Shown one piece after another: positions 49,668 through 63,015 of a stretch of 64,000 nt of DNA; position 1 is the stretch's first letter, and each line of letters opens with the position of its first letter. The notes under the pieces were generated by a model. That model was not told where the DNA came from, did no database searches, and worked only from the letters and a program-made list of their open reading frames with translations. Source of the stretch: Nyssa sinensis (Eukaryota; Streptophyta; Magnoliopsida; Cornales; Nyssaceae); contig CM018041.1 of the NCBI GenBank assembly GCA_008638375.1, positions 2,542,001 to 2,606,000 of the forward strand. Reading direction: 5' to 3'. A program made the position numbers and the translations under genes.

Positions 49668-52600
49668 ACAATTCATACTAAAGAAAACTAAAAATCTGTG
49701 TGGTGGCCTTGGTTGTTTGCTTCAAAATGGAGGCTAGAAGGAGTATTTTTTTGGTATTACTAAAGCACCGTAGTTCTAACAGTTGAATTTAATGTCACAT
49801 GTGTAAGATTTTATTACAAATGCATATATATCTTATCATCTTATCCTTGAAAGCATTGATTTAGAAGCACTAAATAATTTTTTGGTGATGAGAAATCATT
49901 TTCAAAATCAATTTGCACTAACATTAGACCCACACATGAAAGTGTGTGGGGTGATTTGTTTTCGTTGATTGATTGTGACTTTTGAATTAAAGACTTATTA
50001 CCGTATCATGAATGGCCGATACCTGGACTTTAGTATTAATTGACTCGTTAGTCTTAGTCCCTTTATGCACATAAGATGTTATTTTTTTGATGAGTCCAGA
50101 TGCAAAATTCTGATTCTAAAATTTAATGTCATTTGAGATTTTAAAAGGAAAAGCTTGAACATAATATAAATATTGATGCCCAAAAAAAACCTTTAAGCAA
50201 TAAGGTTAAATGGTTATCACTTATAATCAATTGTTGATTTAGAGGACCAATAAAATTCATATTTGCTATGACATGATAAAATTTTAGTGAGGCAAAAGAT
50301 AAGAATTAATTGAGAAGAAAAGTCAGACATGCAAGAAGACTAGACTTATTCAAAGAAGTGAAAAAATGAAAACAAACTTTGTAATGATTTGATTAATTAT
50401 AGTGATATATGGTTGGAAAAACCAATTTCAGAGTTAAACTTTTATATATGAGTAACAATTTATACTAAAATTGGATATCTTGGCCATGGTTAATTTTCTT
50501 CCAAAATGATTGGTGATGGGAAATCATTTTCAAAATCAATTTACAAAATTAGTCCACATCATGCAGGCCCGCACTTGTTGAAGTGTGTGTGGTGATAAAT
50601 CAAACCTTATTTATTGACTTGCTTTTTCATTGATTTGCTTTAACTTTTCAATCAAAGTCTTAGCACCTAACTAGTACATGGCTCTCATACACATGATTCT
50701 GATTTGAATCATTGTATAAATACAAAGTATTTAAGATTTTTACCCATCTCTCATTGCTTATATAAAAAAAAACTATCATTTTCTTGGGATCAAAAAAAAT
50801 TATTGTTCAATTGCATGGGATCATGTCCACTAGAACCATTCAAGAAAGTTCTTGTGTGAAAAAGAAGAAGAAATTATTATACGGCCGAAACCAAATGATT
50901 CTGAGACTTTCGTTAACAAAAAAACTGTCACATATATAATATGTTAGATTTTTAAAAAATAAAGATATAACTTTTATATAGGTGACAATTAATGATTGAT
51001 CATATTGACTAGGCAAATATTTTAGAATCATATAATAAATTCTAAGAAAAAAAAAATGGTTTGGTGTGAGTTTTCAATCAAGAACCTTCATAGCTTATCT
51101 CCTCCTGGAAACTGTTCATTATGTGGGACCGCATGTCTTGAAATACCTTCTTTTTTATCAGTCAATGCTTAGCTTTATTTTACCTTCTATTCTTACTCTC
51201 GTACTATAAGAATGTGTAAGTTATTTCTTCTGTCTTTGGGTTAATACGTAAATTATTTTTTCTAATTTTTGATTAAGTTGTAGACTCCTACAATCTTGTT
51301 GTTAGATAATTGTTGAATTTTCTAGCGTCCAACTACTAAGGAGAAGATGTATAATTTATTTCTTCTAATTTTGAGCTAGGTTGAGACTTTTAAGATTTTT
51401 TTGTTGAAATTGTTGAGTTTTTAGAATTTAAAATTGAAAAACTCTTGCGAAAAAAATAATAATAATTTTCATGCATTAAACAAATCAAGTGCTATTTCAT
51501 TTACTTAGCTTAAATGGTGAGTCTGGTTGTCACGGAAAGATAGACTTAATCTAATATGTGTATACTGGTCCAGAATATTACTAACCAATTCATTAAAAAA
51601 AATGACTTCTTGATCCATAGATTCTTTAAAATTCATAAATTCTTTTGACAAGACAACTTCTGTTAAATTTTATAACAAATATAATGTCAGTCAAGCCTTT
51701 TAACAAGGTCATACTAAAAAAATATAAGATGAAATTTACATGAAAAAAAAGGTAATATGAAACTTCAGAAACCAACTCAAAAAAAAAAATAAAGAAACAT
51801 TATAAATCTTTTCCAAATTAATTTTATCAAAAAAGGAAAAATGCTACTCAATTAAAAAAAAAAAAAATCAAGAGTAAAATTTTAAATGACGCGACTGCAT
51901 TTTACAAGCTGCACCATCAAATCATAAAAAATATACAATCAATATAATTTTATCACATATTTTGATCAGCTAATTTTGATAATACTTTTTGAAAAGTTTA
52001 CAAATTTAACATTATGTATTCTGAAATTTAAATCTATACCAGTTACATTCTTAGACACTAACAAATTCATAATATTGCGTATTTTTAAGGTCTACTAATG
52101 GGGTTAGGCAAGGTCATGAAAATCTGAAAGCTCCTATTTGTAGCTTCATCAAATTACTGGTTGCGGATCGTATTTTTGGCCTCGGAAGTTGGCCCAACAC
52201 TCTCTAAGAATTCATGTCATGTCAACAGTTGTTTCTTTTCAAACTGAATATTTGGTGATAACTTAAAATTGTGTTGCAATAAGAATTTTTTTTAGTTGGA
52301 ATCGGTAAAACGATGTGTCAATACTCTTCTAATGATACTCTAACTTAAATTTTTCAGTGAAACATAATATATATATATATATATAATATAGTGTTATTAA
52401 AAGTTGTATAATGTCCCCTAATGTACCATAACTACTTAAAATTAAATATATATATATATATATAATATAGTGTTATTAAAAGTTGTATAATGTCCCCTAA
52501 TGTACCATAACTACTTAAAATTAAAAAATATATTGTTACTGTAGGAATATCTTGAGTTACTTGACTTGCTATTTATGTTAATTGACCGTGACTTTTTAAT

Positions 52601-53190
52601 GAAGGACTTGTTGTCTAATTATCACTGAGTTTATTAGTAGTTGACTCATTAGTCTCCGTACTCATCCTCTGTGCACTCAAGTTGTTGTTTCTTGGATGAA
52701 TCCAACAGCAAAATTCAGATTCTGAAATTTAATGTCATTTCAAAAGATTTAAAGCAAATGAAACTAAAATTATGGCCAATTAATTCCATCTTCATTTACA
52801 TAAGTCTTCAGCGGAGCGGAGACTATTCAAAAATAGCATTTGTTGTCCAGTTTAACACAAGTGGAGTGGGACACAATTGTTAAATTATTTAGCTGACTTT
52901 TAGTGATAAACCTAACTTACTGATTAGGCAACTTCAAAATCCTGTTAGATGAAATTTCAAGGGACCAGCAAATAGTAACACTCAGGTCCAACTATCAAAA
53001 GTAGGCCATAAATTTCTTCTTTGGTGTGTAAAGACTTAATTGCATCACTTGCAAAATACTAAGTTTCAAAAACTACACTGGAGATTGTATATCAAATACC
53101 ACATGAATGTATGAGTACAACATATATATATATATATAACCTCTATATATCATTAACATTTATAATGATTGAATTCAGTAGCTTGAATTT
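49668..53190. other. Non-coding left part of unit 2 and A2 3' flank
   Basis: Corresponds to 16697-19769. It carries about 500 bp absent from unit 1 (about 50000-50510) containing another foldback-family fragment. From 52138 on it is the 3' flank of A2. The small open frame at 52671-52883 lies in this flank and is not supported as a gene. Confidence 0.5.
52367..52524. repeat. 79-bp tandem duplication in the A2 3' flank
   Basis: A unit containing GTGTTATTAAAAGTTGTATA and an (AT)n start occurs twice, with GTGTTATT at 52391 and 52470. Unit 1 has a single copy near 19060, so this arose after the large duplication. Confidence 0.9.
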
Positions 53191-55286
53191 TCACTCTATT
53201 TCTGAGATGACTGGCAACTCTGGTTGAAGATGTCTTCCAGGATTATTTCTTATTGTTGTACTGGTAGTGGCAAAAGGGTTAGCAGGCATGGTCATATTGT
53301 CTCCTTCTCCTTCCAACATTTGAACCACAACTTTCATGGAAGGACGATCTGCCGGGCACCACTGAATGCACCAGAGTCCCACAATAGCAAGTTTCCTCGC
53401 TATTTTGGCATCTCCATCTTCCTCAATTCGGATCCGCAGCTCTTCACCTTGATTCAAATTATTGTAAATCCATTCTGGAAAGTATACTTGGCTGGTGTTC
53501 TCCACTGTAACATCATTATTCTTCCTCCCTCCAACTATTTCAAGCAACAACATTCCAAAACTATAAACATCTGATTTATATGATACTTTCCCAAAATTTC
53601 TAGACAACACTTCGGGTGCAATATAGCCCATGGTCCCCCTAGCAGCAGTCATAGAAACAGCACTTTGTTCCTTGGAATACAACTTGGCCAAACCAAAATC
53701 AGATATCTTGGGATTGAAATTTTGGTCTAACAAAATATTATGAGGTTTGATATCAAAATGGAGGATCCGTTGCTCACACCCTTGATGAAGATATTCAATC
53801 CCTTTGGCTATGCCTAGGGCAATGTCTTGAAGCTTTTCCCAACCAAGGGAAATGTTTCTGGTACTCGCAGAAAATATGAATTTTTCTAGGGAATCATTAG
53901 GTAAGAACTCGTAAACTAAAGCTCTTCTAAATCCATCAGCACAGTATCCAACCAAGCGTACCACATTGACATGGTGAATTGTGCCCATTGTTCCCACTTC
54001 ATTGATGAACTCTTCCCCATTTCCCTTTAAATTGTTGAGGACCTTAACCGCAACAAGAATTTCATTGGAAAACTTTCCTTTAAACACAGTTCCATAACCT
54101 CCTTGGCCCAATTTGTCCTGAAATCGATTTGTAATTTTCTTAATATCGGCATAAGAGTATCTTGTGGGCTTGAGAGCTTTGTAGTCCTCCAGAAACTTTT
54201 CAATCCTCATTTCGTCCTCTTTCTTTAATTTATTTGATGTGTGAACACAATAAATTGCAATGGAAATTAGCAGCATAAGGAATGGACCTAGCACTTCACC
54301 TGCATATTAATTTGCAGCATGCCAAGTCAGAAAATTTTCATCTCCCCAATACATCAAATGAAGCAAGGGCAAACACAAAACTGCACCTGCAACCTTCAGT
54401 TTGCTTGATGCTCCTATGAATCAAAGATGGAAAATTCGTTAGCTCATTTGCTTATTAAATTCTTATGATCTATATACGTTACTTTCTTTAAGTTTTCAAG
54501 ATACTAGCTCTTTCATATGTTAACAAGATCTATTTCATATGAATGTAAACGTAACTGAAAGGCCTAATTGGTAATGAAACATGGGAAACTAGAAGGATAG
54601 AAAATGAAAAAACCTGTATTAGGTTGTTTGGGGATGTCAAAGCATTCAGCTTCATGTTGCGTGCTGTTATTCTTCAATCTACAGTACTTTCCTTGTTCTT
54701 CGCAGTGTCCACATATTGGTTTGGACCAATTCAATGGAACATCAAACTTCTTGCCAAATATTCCAGATGGAAATGAGAAAATTTCGTACATCTTGCTGCA
54801 TGATAATAGTGGTAGGTCGGAGATGAAATCGATAGAATAAGCTGCATAAACTTGATAACCAGGGCTGCTAAGGCAACTGATTGGGATAAGAGAAGCTCTC
54901 TGTGTTGATGTACAATTGAATAAGGTATAGTTGTAATAATAGTTGTCTTGTAATTGCAAATGAAAGGCAGAATAATTGAGGTTTGTGAGCTGTAGTAGAA
55001 GGCAGCCATCCGGGTCATTTACATGTACCGATTGTGATTTGTAATTGATTTTCTGGACCGAAACCTTCGCTGAAAATGGGAGGTGGAGCAAGGTGTCATT
55101 GCTTTGGGAACAAGAAAGGTCAAAGCCAGGGTAGCCGCAGCGATCTGGCTGATGGTCTTTCAGCCTGAACGGGAACCGGATTGCAGGGCCATTATCCCTG
55201 CAACTTGTTTCGCTGCACTCATCCTGGCCAGCTCCAAGCCCTGCAAAGAATGTAAGCAATAGCAAGTGACAAGTGTAAATGGCCAT
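53191..55286 (-). CDS. LRK10L-A2, receptor-like kinase with GUB_WAK ectodomain
   Basis: Duplicate of A1 with the same three exons: 55286-54614, 54413-54387 (27 bp) and 54299-53191, 602 residues. The microexon acceptor is TAG here instead of CAG. Signal peptide, GUB_WAK_bind and cysteine-cluster parts, transmembrane helix and kinase motifs ([24 protein letters not shown]) are all intact. Differences from A1 in the kinase exon are scattered: for example a serine to leucine after the catalytic lysine region (NNLKG), cysteine to tyrosine just after DFGLAKL, and alanine to serine in YKSDVYSFG. None hits a catalytic residue. It is divergent with B2 across 657 bp. Probably functional and partly redundant with A1. 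Confidence 0.92.
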
Positions 55287-55943
55287 CTTTAGGGGCTACC
55301 AACCTCGATTCTGCACTGCTCCTCAGCCTCTTATCTTGTTGAATCAATTGTTTTGGGTTTGGCTGTCCCCACTAGCTCCCCTCTTGGTATGTTCAGGTGT
55401 CCTGCTTGAAATTCAACCAAGTTGTTTCTTATTTGAAAGGAAAATGCTTCTACTAGGAACTTCATCTGTTGTTCCCAGATATTTCTTTCTTTTTCTTTTT
55501 TTTTTTCTTTTTTTTTTTTCTGTTTTAACACTGACTATAGGACTCGTTATATATTTCTTTTATTTCAAAATAAAATAATAATATTTATGACACCAAATTT
55601 TAAAATGCTTTGATCATTTCAAGGGATTGGAAACTGAGACCGTTAACTTAGAAAGACCATTTTTTTTTAATTTGAGCTAGTTAACTCTCTTATTAATACA
55701 TAAAAAAAAAAAAAAGAATTTGACGAATTTGTAAGTAATCGTGACGCCATATCAGATGATCAATGGAGTAACCGTCAATCTCATGAATAACCCTTCAAAG
55801 TTCAAAGTAATAGAATTATAATAAAAGTCACGTGAGTACAACGTGATTTTTTTGGGACCGATCTCTCAGCTATATATAAAAATACTTTTCGTCATAAAAA
55901 GTTCTTTTAAATCTATGTTCATACCTCATCTCTCTGTGTCTCC
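55287..55943. promoter_or_regulatory. Bidirectional promoter between A2 and B2
   Basis: 657 bp between start codons. The G-box CACGTG at 55829-55834 is kept. The B2 TATA region at about 55871 reads TATATATAAAAATA, slightly longer than in unit 1. An A-tract near 55702 and the pyrimidine tract near 55485-55521 differ in length from unit 1. These small changes could alter expression between the pairs (inference). Confidence 0.6.
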
Positions 55944-57746
55944 ATGTTTTCCGGAAGGCTCCTTGTTCCAGGTTACACAGCCCTTCTTGTTCTTGCCCTG
56001 TTTCCTGTAAATTGTCTCGCTAAGAAAAATAACCACTGCGACCATCCTTCTTGTGGAAATATCCGTAACATCAGTTACCCTTTCCGACTGAAAGGCGATC
56101 CGACAAACTGTGGAGACAAGAAGTATGAACTGGTTTGTGAGAACAATCATACATTAGTATTGTCCTTGTATTCTGGAACATACTACGTGCAGGCGATCAA
56201 TGACAGTAACAAAACAATCCGGCTAGTTGATCCGGGCATACAGAAAGGCAATTGCTCCTCTCTTCCTCTTTATTCTTTAAATAATCACAACTTCAGTTGC
56301 AGAGATCCATATGGACCGTTCTACGGGGAATCTGTAGTGTTCGTGAATTGTGAAAATCCAGTAAAATCTCGTCTCTACACCGACACCACTTCTTGTTTCG
56401 ATGAAATCACTTCTTCCAACAGAAAAAGGCATTCTTACGTTTTAGTTGGTGATGTCAGAGTGTCAGATGTGGCGGACTTCTGCAGCGTCGACATGATGGT
56501 TGTGCCGTCGTCATCGCTGTCGAAAAATCACGGCAATCTTTCTTTTTCAGACATCCACAATGAGTTGGCATATGGATTTGAGCTTTCGTATCATAGGACG
56601 GCTTACTGTGTCTGTCGCTCATTCTTCCGATGCATTTCGTGTGCGTAAGATTTTCTGATCCATTGAATGCCATTTTCCAGGTTGATAAACAGTTCAATTA
56701 GTAATCTTTGAGGTTGTTTTAAGATTATGAAAAAATAATTTTAAATAATTAATTAAGTAAAAATAATTTAATGCAATTAACTTCATGGTTAATATTAATT
56801 AAAAGTAATTATAAAATATGAATTATCTGTATACTTTACTCAATAGATATATATATGCGTGTTTTACATCTATTATACGTTATATTATAGCGGAGGGAAA
56901 TTTAAGGCCTGAGCCCCGCCCTAAAACTGATTTTGTCAAAAGTGCATCCAAATGGCTGCTTTAAGAGAAAAGTGGAACCAACAGGGTAGTCATATCTTTT
57001 TTTTTTCTTTTTTAAAGAGATGTCATTAATTCAAGTCTTATTTCTTATTTTTTTTTATTAAGAATAGAGATATTATAAATATTATTTTTATTATTAAGTT
57101 GGGTTGTTTTTGAAAATTTATATTTAAAAGACTTCTAATCTGAATTTATATAATGCTGATTATGTTAGTTGCTCATTGATTGTAATATATTAAGGTGTTC
57201 AGTTGTTTGATTGTTTATTATCATTTCTTTTTTAAAATAAAAAAAAAAAAAAGAATGAATGAAAAGAAATGTGGGATAATTTAGGAGTAAACTTCTGAGG
57301 ATTCCTTCAAAATTTTCACACTTTTGGAAGCAGTGTTGAACTATAAATCCAAATACCGTGAAAAATGTTGGAAAAAATTAAACATACACAAACATATAAG
57401 TAGAAACGTAAATATAGTAGGAATAGAATGTTTCACATTCTCAGGTGTCTTTGCTATCACTACCTCAAGTAGGAGTTAATTTCCTCCAAAAAAAGAATGT
57501 CACGGTAGGAATTCACTAGTCTCTGTATTGAAGAGTGTAACTCATTGCACTCATGTGCCCTACTCTGTTTATTGGCCATCACTTTACTTGTTAACAAGTT
57601 CAACCGAAAAAAAAAAAGGCAATAGAAAAAAAAAAGTAATTCAACTTTTCTATTGTGAAAAGATATGAAGATGAATTAATATAAATTTTCGATCATAACC
57701 TTAATTCATCTCTCTTTTTTACATGTCATGTCATCACTTGCACAAT

Positions 57747-57794
<48 letters not shown>

Positions 57795-60700
57795 TCTTTT
57801 CTGAGGTTGAATTATGTGACCATAAAAGGCGTTTCCCCTTTTGAGAATCGATAGCAAGGCTGATTGTGCCCATGATACAGTATTTTCATTTTGGATAAAT
57901 TACACAGTTTTTTTATGAAATTTCTAATAATTATATTAAAATTTTTAAAATTATACTGATTTTCTCTATTTTATCTAACAATATATAAATACTCATCTTT
58001 AGTCAAAAATTTTAATCAAAATAACAAAACTATCTCCTTTATTTTTTTTATTTTTGACCAATTTTTTTCACTTTTTTTATTTTATATAAAAATAAATTTA
58101 AGATAAAATAACTTATTTTTATTTTATATAAAAGTAAATTTAAGGTTTTAATTAATATTTATTTGGAAAATAAAACTAAAAAATAGTCAAATTAAAAAAA
58201 AATTGAAAAAAAACATAAAATAAATAGTTTTATCATTTTGAAAAAAAGAATTGATTAGATGTAAGGTATTTGTATATTGTCGGTTAAAGTATGGGAGCCT
58301 AATATAATTTTAAAAACCTCAAGAGATAAGTCAATGTAATTGTCACAAACCTTCAAGAGAGGTGAGCGTAATTTACCTTTTTGTTTTTTATTTTTTTTTA
58401 TGCTTCATTAATTTCAATATTCAAATTTGTTGTCACACAAAGGTTATTCATTATTCATTCCTTCAAAAATGCAGTTGTCGAATGGATCAAACTAATTATT
58501 CATTGTGAGTATTCTGTCCCCTCTCAAGAGTCATATTACACTTCTCAAATTTTAAATTTCAAATAATGCAAAAGTATGCCAAATTTTAATTGAATTCAAA
58601 TTTGAGAACAGAAGTTTTAATCATGATCAAATATCTGTTGCATTGCTTAGAGCATTCATAATGATACTAGTTAGAATGACCATGTTAATTTGTTCATGTA
58701 GACATGTTAACTTATATTAGTTACTTTTTTTTTTTAACTAGTGGAGAGTTCTCCAATAGACACATTGTCTCCATCCACATTGTGAGTCACATTTTTTTTT
58801 TTTTTTACAGTTGACCCTCTTATAATTAATATTCAATAAATTAATAATCTCTAATAATTAATAAATTTTTAAGAAATTAACTTGGTTTTATGGTAGATAA
58901 TTAATAATTCTATCACTTAATCATTAATATTTTTTTTCATAAAAACTTTTTATAATATTAATTATTAGAGAGATAAAAATAATTATCCATGTACTTATAT
59001 ATTTCATTTATAACATATCTTGATAATTATATTTATTATTTTTACATATTTGAAGTCAAAATTATTGTAAATGAGAAAAATTATAACATCAAGGCACACA
59101 ACTTCTTTATTTAAAATAAATATTTAGAGTTTGTTTATGTCATAAGTTGAGTATTATGTGCATTTTTCATTAAAAAATAAAATGTCAATAAAAAATTACA
59201 TATAAAGTTTTATTTTTGTACCGAAAATTATTTATATGCACAATTAATGAAAACTTAATAATTAATAAATTTTTAATCTTCCATATCTGTTAAATATAAA
59301 AGAATTCACTGTATTATCTCTTTTTCTTTCTCCTCCCCTTCTCTCTTTCTTTTCTCTCACTACTTGTTTACATAAAATATTAAAATAATATTTTTTTTCC
59401 ACTGTCATTGGTCAAAGGACTGAAATTAGTAAAGAAGTTAACAAGTGATGTGAGACCCATTTTAATACTTGAGATAACCTATTCATTAGAACATTTTATT
59501 TAGTCATTAACTAACACATGAGATAATGTATACATTGTGAATGCTCTAAGTAGCCTAGAAGTCGAAACAATCAGAAATTACAACAGCCAAACCTGCCCTA
59601 ATCAAATAGAATCAAACGGCATTATTTTGAACCTGATCATAGTGATGAATCAATCTGATCAAGTCTGGTCGGGGCTGCCACACCTGGACCAACCATATAC
59701 TGTCTATACTTATAGCTATGATGTTAAAAATAGTTGGACAGTTAGTTATATCTCTCGTTAACTTCTCGAACTGCCTGATTCAACTGATTTCATTGTTTTG
59801 GTATTTTTTTATTGTATTTCTAACAGCTATTCCAGCATTGGAATTCTTTGCCATTGGTAAGTCCTATTATCTTCCCCAACTCTGATAACAATTCATGACG
59901 CTTAAATGTCCGAAATGAATCACATCATTCTACACGAACAGAAAATGTTAGACAAATTGAATTTTCATTTTAAAGTTTTATAAACAAAGATATATCTGAA
60001 GTAAAGACTACATTGATTGTCCTTTCAAATTTCACATTATTCTATATGTAAATACTGTGAAAAAAAATTTATGTTTGTCCAATATCAATAGAAAACGAAG
60101 GAATTTGAAGCTTTGACATCTAAGCAAATGGTGAGAGAGATGAAGTAAACTTTTCTCATAGGTTCAATGTTTAATTTTCCCTGACAGGACCAAGAATCAT
60201 ATTTGGGTCGCCAATTGTATTCGCATTTCTAATCTATAAATTACGGAGAAGGCATTTATCAATGTTTGACGCAATTGAAAGTTTCCTACGAAGTCAGAAT
60301 AACATCATCCCTGTTAGGTACTCATATTCAGACATAAAGAAGATGACCAAAGGTTTTAAGGAAAAATTGGGTGAAGGAGGTTATGGTTCCGTGTACAAAG
60401 GTAAGCTTCGTAGTGGCCATATAGTTGCAGTAAAGATATTAAGCAAGTCCAAAGCTAATGGACAAGATTTCATCAATGAAGTCGCTACCATTGGAAGGAT
60501 TCATCATATCAATGTTGTGAGACTTACTGGATATTGTGCCGAGAGATCCAAGCGTGCTCTTGTATATGACTTCATGCCTAATGGGTCGCTTGAGAAGTAT
60601 GCATTTTCACGAGAAGGAAATATGATCTCCTTGAGTTGGGAGAAAATGTATGAGATTTCTGTTGGAGTGGCTCGTGGAATTGAATATTTGCATGGGGGTT

Positions 60701-61323
60701 GTGACATGCAAATACTTCATTTTGATATCAAGCCTCACAACATTCTTTTAGATGAGAATTTCACTCCAAAAGTTTCTGACTTTGGGTTGGCAAAATTGTA
60801 TCCAACAGATGATAGCATTGTGTCTTTGACTGCGGCTAGAGGAACAATGGGTTACATGGCTCCAGAATTGTTTTATAAAAACATTGGAGGTGTTTCATAC
60901 AAAGCTGATGTCTATAGTTTTGGAATGTTGTTAATGGAAATGACAGGCAAAAGAAGGAAGAATTTGAATGCACCACCTGATCACTCGAGCCAAATTTACT
61001 TTCCTTCATGGGTTTATGACGAAATCAATGAAGGAAATGAAATAGAATTGGGAGATGTCACAGAGGAGGAAAGGAAGATGGCAAAGAAGATGATCGTGGT
61101 AGCATTATGGTGCATACTGATGAAGCCTTGTGATCGTCCTTCAATGAAACAAGTTGTAGATATTCTTGAGGGAAATGTTGAACAACTGCAAATGCCTCCC
61201 AAACCTTTTCTGTATCCACAAGAGACGCCAGCTGAGGATCATGGAATCGACACACATCATACAGAGCTACCAATTCTATCAAGTGATTCTACAGAGTCCA
61301 TCACTTTGGATTCAAGTGCTTAA
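55944..61323 (+). CDS. LRK10L-B2, rust-resistance-kinase-like receptor
   Basis: Duplicate of B1. Exon 1 runs from 55944 to 56644 or to a weaker donor after TACT (about 56609). The microexon is 59827-59856 and the last exon 60188-61323. The start is the ATG at 55944; the ATG further upstream is out of frame here. The kinase has all key motifs and differs from B1 at five positions in 353 codons. The ectodomain lacks two serines after HPS and differs in a short loop ([16 protein letters not shown]). Beyond GFELSY the exon tail is strongly different from B1, and so is the 30-bp microexon, which reads [10 protein letters not shown] where B1 reads [10 protein letters not shown]. The same splice-phase question as in B1 applies. 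Membrane-anchored non-RD kinase; probably functional. Confidence 0.83.
57068..58226. repeat. B2-intron DNA absent from B1
   Basis: Two stretches, about 57068-57630 and 57727-58226, have no counterpart in B1, where flanks corresponding to each gap meet near 23610 and 23715. The second starts near a long (AT)n run at 57753-57789. No open frame. Either insertions in unit 2 or deletions in unit 1; no target-site duplication was found. Confidence 0.75.
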
Positions 61324-62083
61324 TTTTTTATAGATTCCGTCACTTTTGATATCAGTCATTGCGTGTTTATAATGGGGCTTGAGAAAAGCTGACTTCTTAT
61401 TCATAACAAGCAGTTAGTCTTCCTCTGATATATAATTGGACAAGTATGCCTATTTATTTGTTAAATTTATGTGCACATGGCTCTTTATGGGTTGCATTCC
61501 TCTTTTGCACGAGTTAAACCAGCTTAAATTGCAGTCATGTTATGATTTCCTCTCTTTGAAGTAGACGACACCATTTATTTTTTTGGGTTTAATTTACACA
61601 CTTGATTTGTATTTCTTTGACACCATGCTACAGCACCCAAGCTTTGGCATTACAGATTATTACATTATATAAAATGTATTTAGACTATCTATGGAATCAA
61701 ATAGGCAGCTTAATCTGCAAGCAGTAATAATAGTTTGTACAATTTTTAGCTATTCGATCTTAATCAGCGTTAAGTCTTTCAAATCAGTCTTTTTTTTTTT
61801 TAAATCAACAAAGAAGAAAAGTTATTGATGTGTAAAATGAGTACAGCTAAGATTACAAGACATCAATGAAATAAGAAAAGGGAAGCGCAGAAGGCATCAT
61901 AGAGGAAGCCAACATCCCAACTAAACTAGGTTGGAACCTTGGCACCCCACAATCATCTGCCAGCACTACACCCTTGCAAATACCCATTTTTGAGAAATTA
62001 CACCAAATTCTTCTCAATGGAAAACAGAGCGATTAAAGAGGTGAATGAATACAACATGATTGCGAACATTTATAATGCAATTA
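61324..62083. other. Convergent spacer between B2 and P2
   Basis: Nearly identical to 26787-27548. Holds 3' UTR sequence; no gene is seen. Confidence 0.5.
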
Positions 62084-63015
62084 TCATTCTACATCTGAGA
62101 TGACTTCTAACTTTTGATGGGAGGATCTTTCAGGCATAGTTAAACTTGTTCTTGATGGACCTGGAGGGGGAAAAGAGTTTGGGAGGTAAGGCTAGATTCT
62201 CTCCTTCCAACATTTGAACCACCACTTTCATGGAAGGACGATTTATTGTGTACTACCAAATGCACCACAAGACCTACAATTGTTAGGTTCTTTGCAATCT
62301 TAGCATCTTGCTCTTCCTCAATCCAGACTCATGGCTCGTCATCGTGATCCAAACGATTGCAAACCCTTTCTTGAAGTTCATTTCACTAGCGTTCACCACT
62401 GTTACATCAATGTTCTTCCGTCGTCCTACCATTTCAAGCAACAACATTCCAAAACCATAATCATCCGACTTCTATATAAAACTTCTGCTATATAGCCCAT
62501 GGTACCTCTAGCTGTAATAACTTAGAAAAGGACGTCTTTGGATTGAAACTGTGCTCTAGCAATATATTCTGAGGTGGAAGATTACTTTTTCACATTCTTG
62601 TTCCATGGTGAAGATACTCAATACCCCTGGCTGCGCCATGAGAAATATCTTGAAGCTTCTCCCAACTCATTTTTTTAGTGACTCATTTGGTAGGAACTTG
62701 TGAATAAGGGCTCTTTTATATCAACTAGGCGAACCACATTGACATGGTGAATTAGGCCCATTATTCCCATTTTCGTTTATGAACTCCCCCATTGGACTTG
62801 GAATTGTTGAGGATCTTAACTGCAACAATATTTTCATAAGCTGCTTGGCCCAATTTATCTTTAAAATGATTTTAATCCTTTCAATGTCTACATTAAGAGT
62901 ACTATCATGTGGGCACTAGAGCTTTGTATTCCTTTAGGAACTTCTCAATCTTCTTCTGATTTTCTTTTTCTAGTTTGTCTTATTTCAAGACGCTGTAAAA
63001 TTCTATAGCTGCTTG
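62084..63015 (-). pseudogene. LRK10L-P2, decayed A-type receptor kinase
   Basis: Duplicate of P1 with the same deletions, stops and truncated 5' end, ending with TGA at 62086-62084. A few changes are private, for example a small deletion and insertion near 62340-62375. Since P1 and P2 share their damage, the gene was already dead before the large duplication. Confidence 0.85.
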
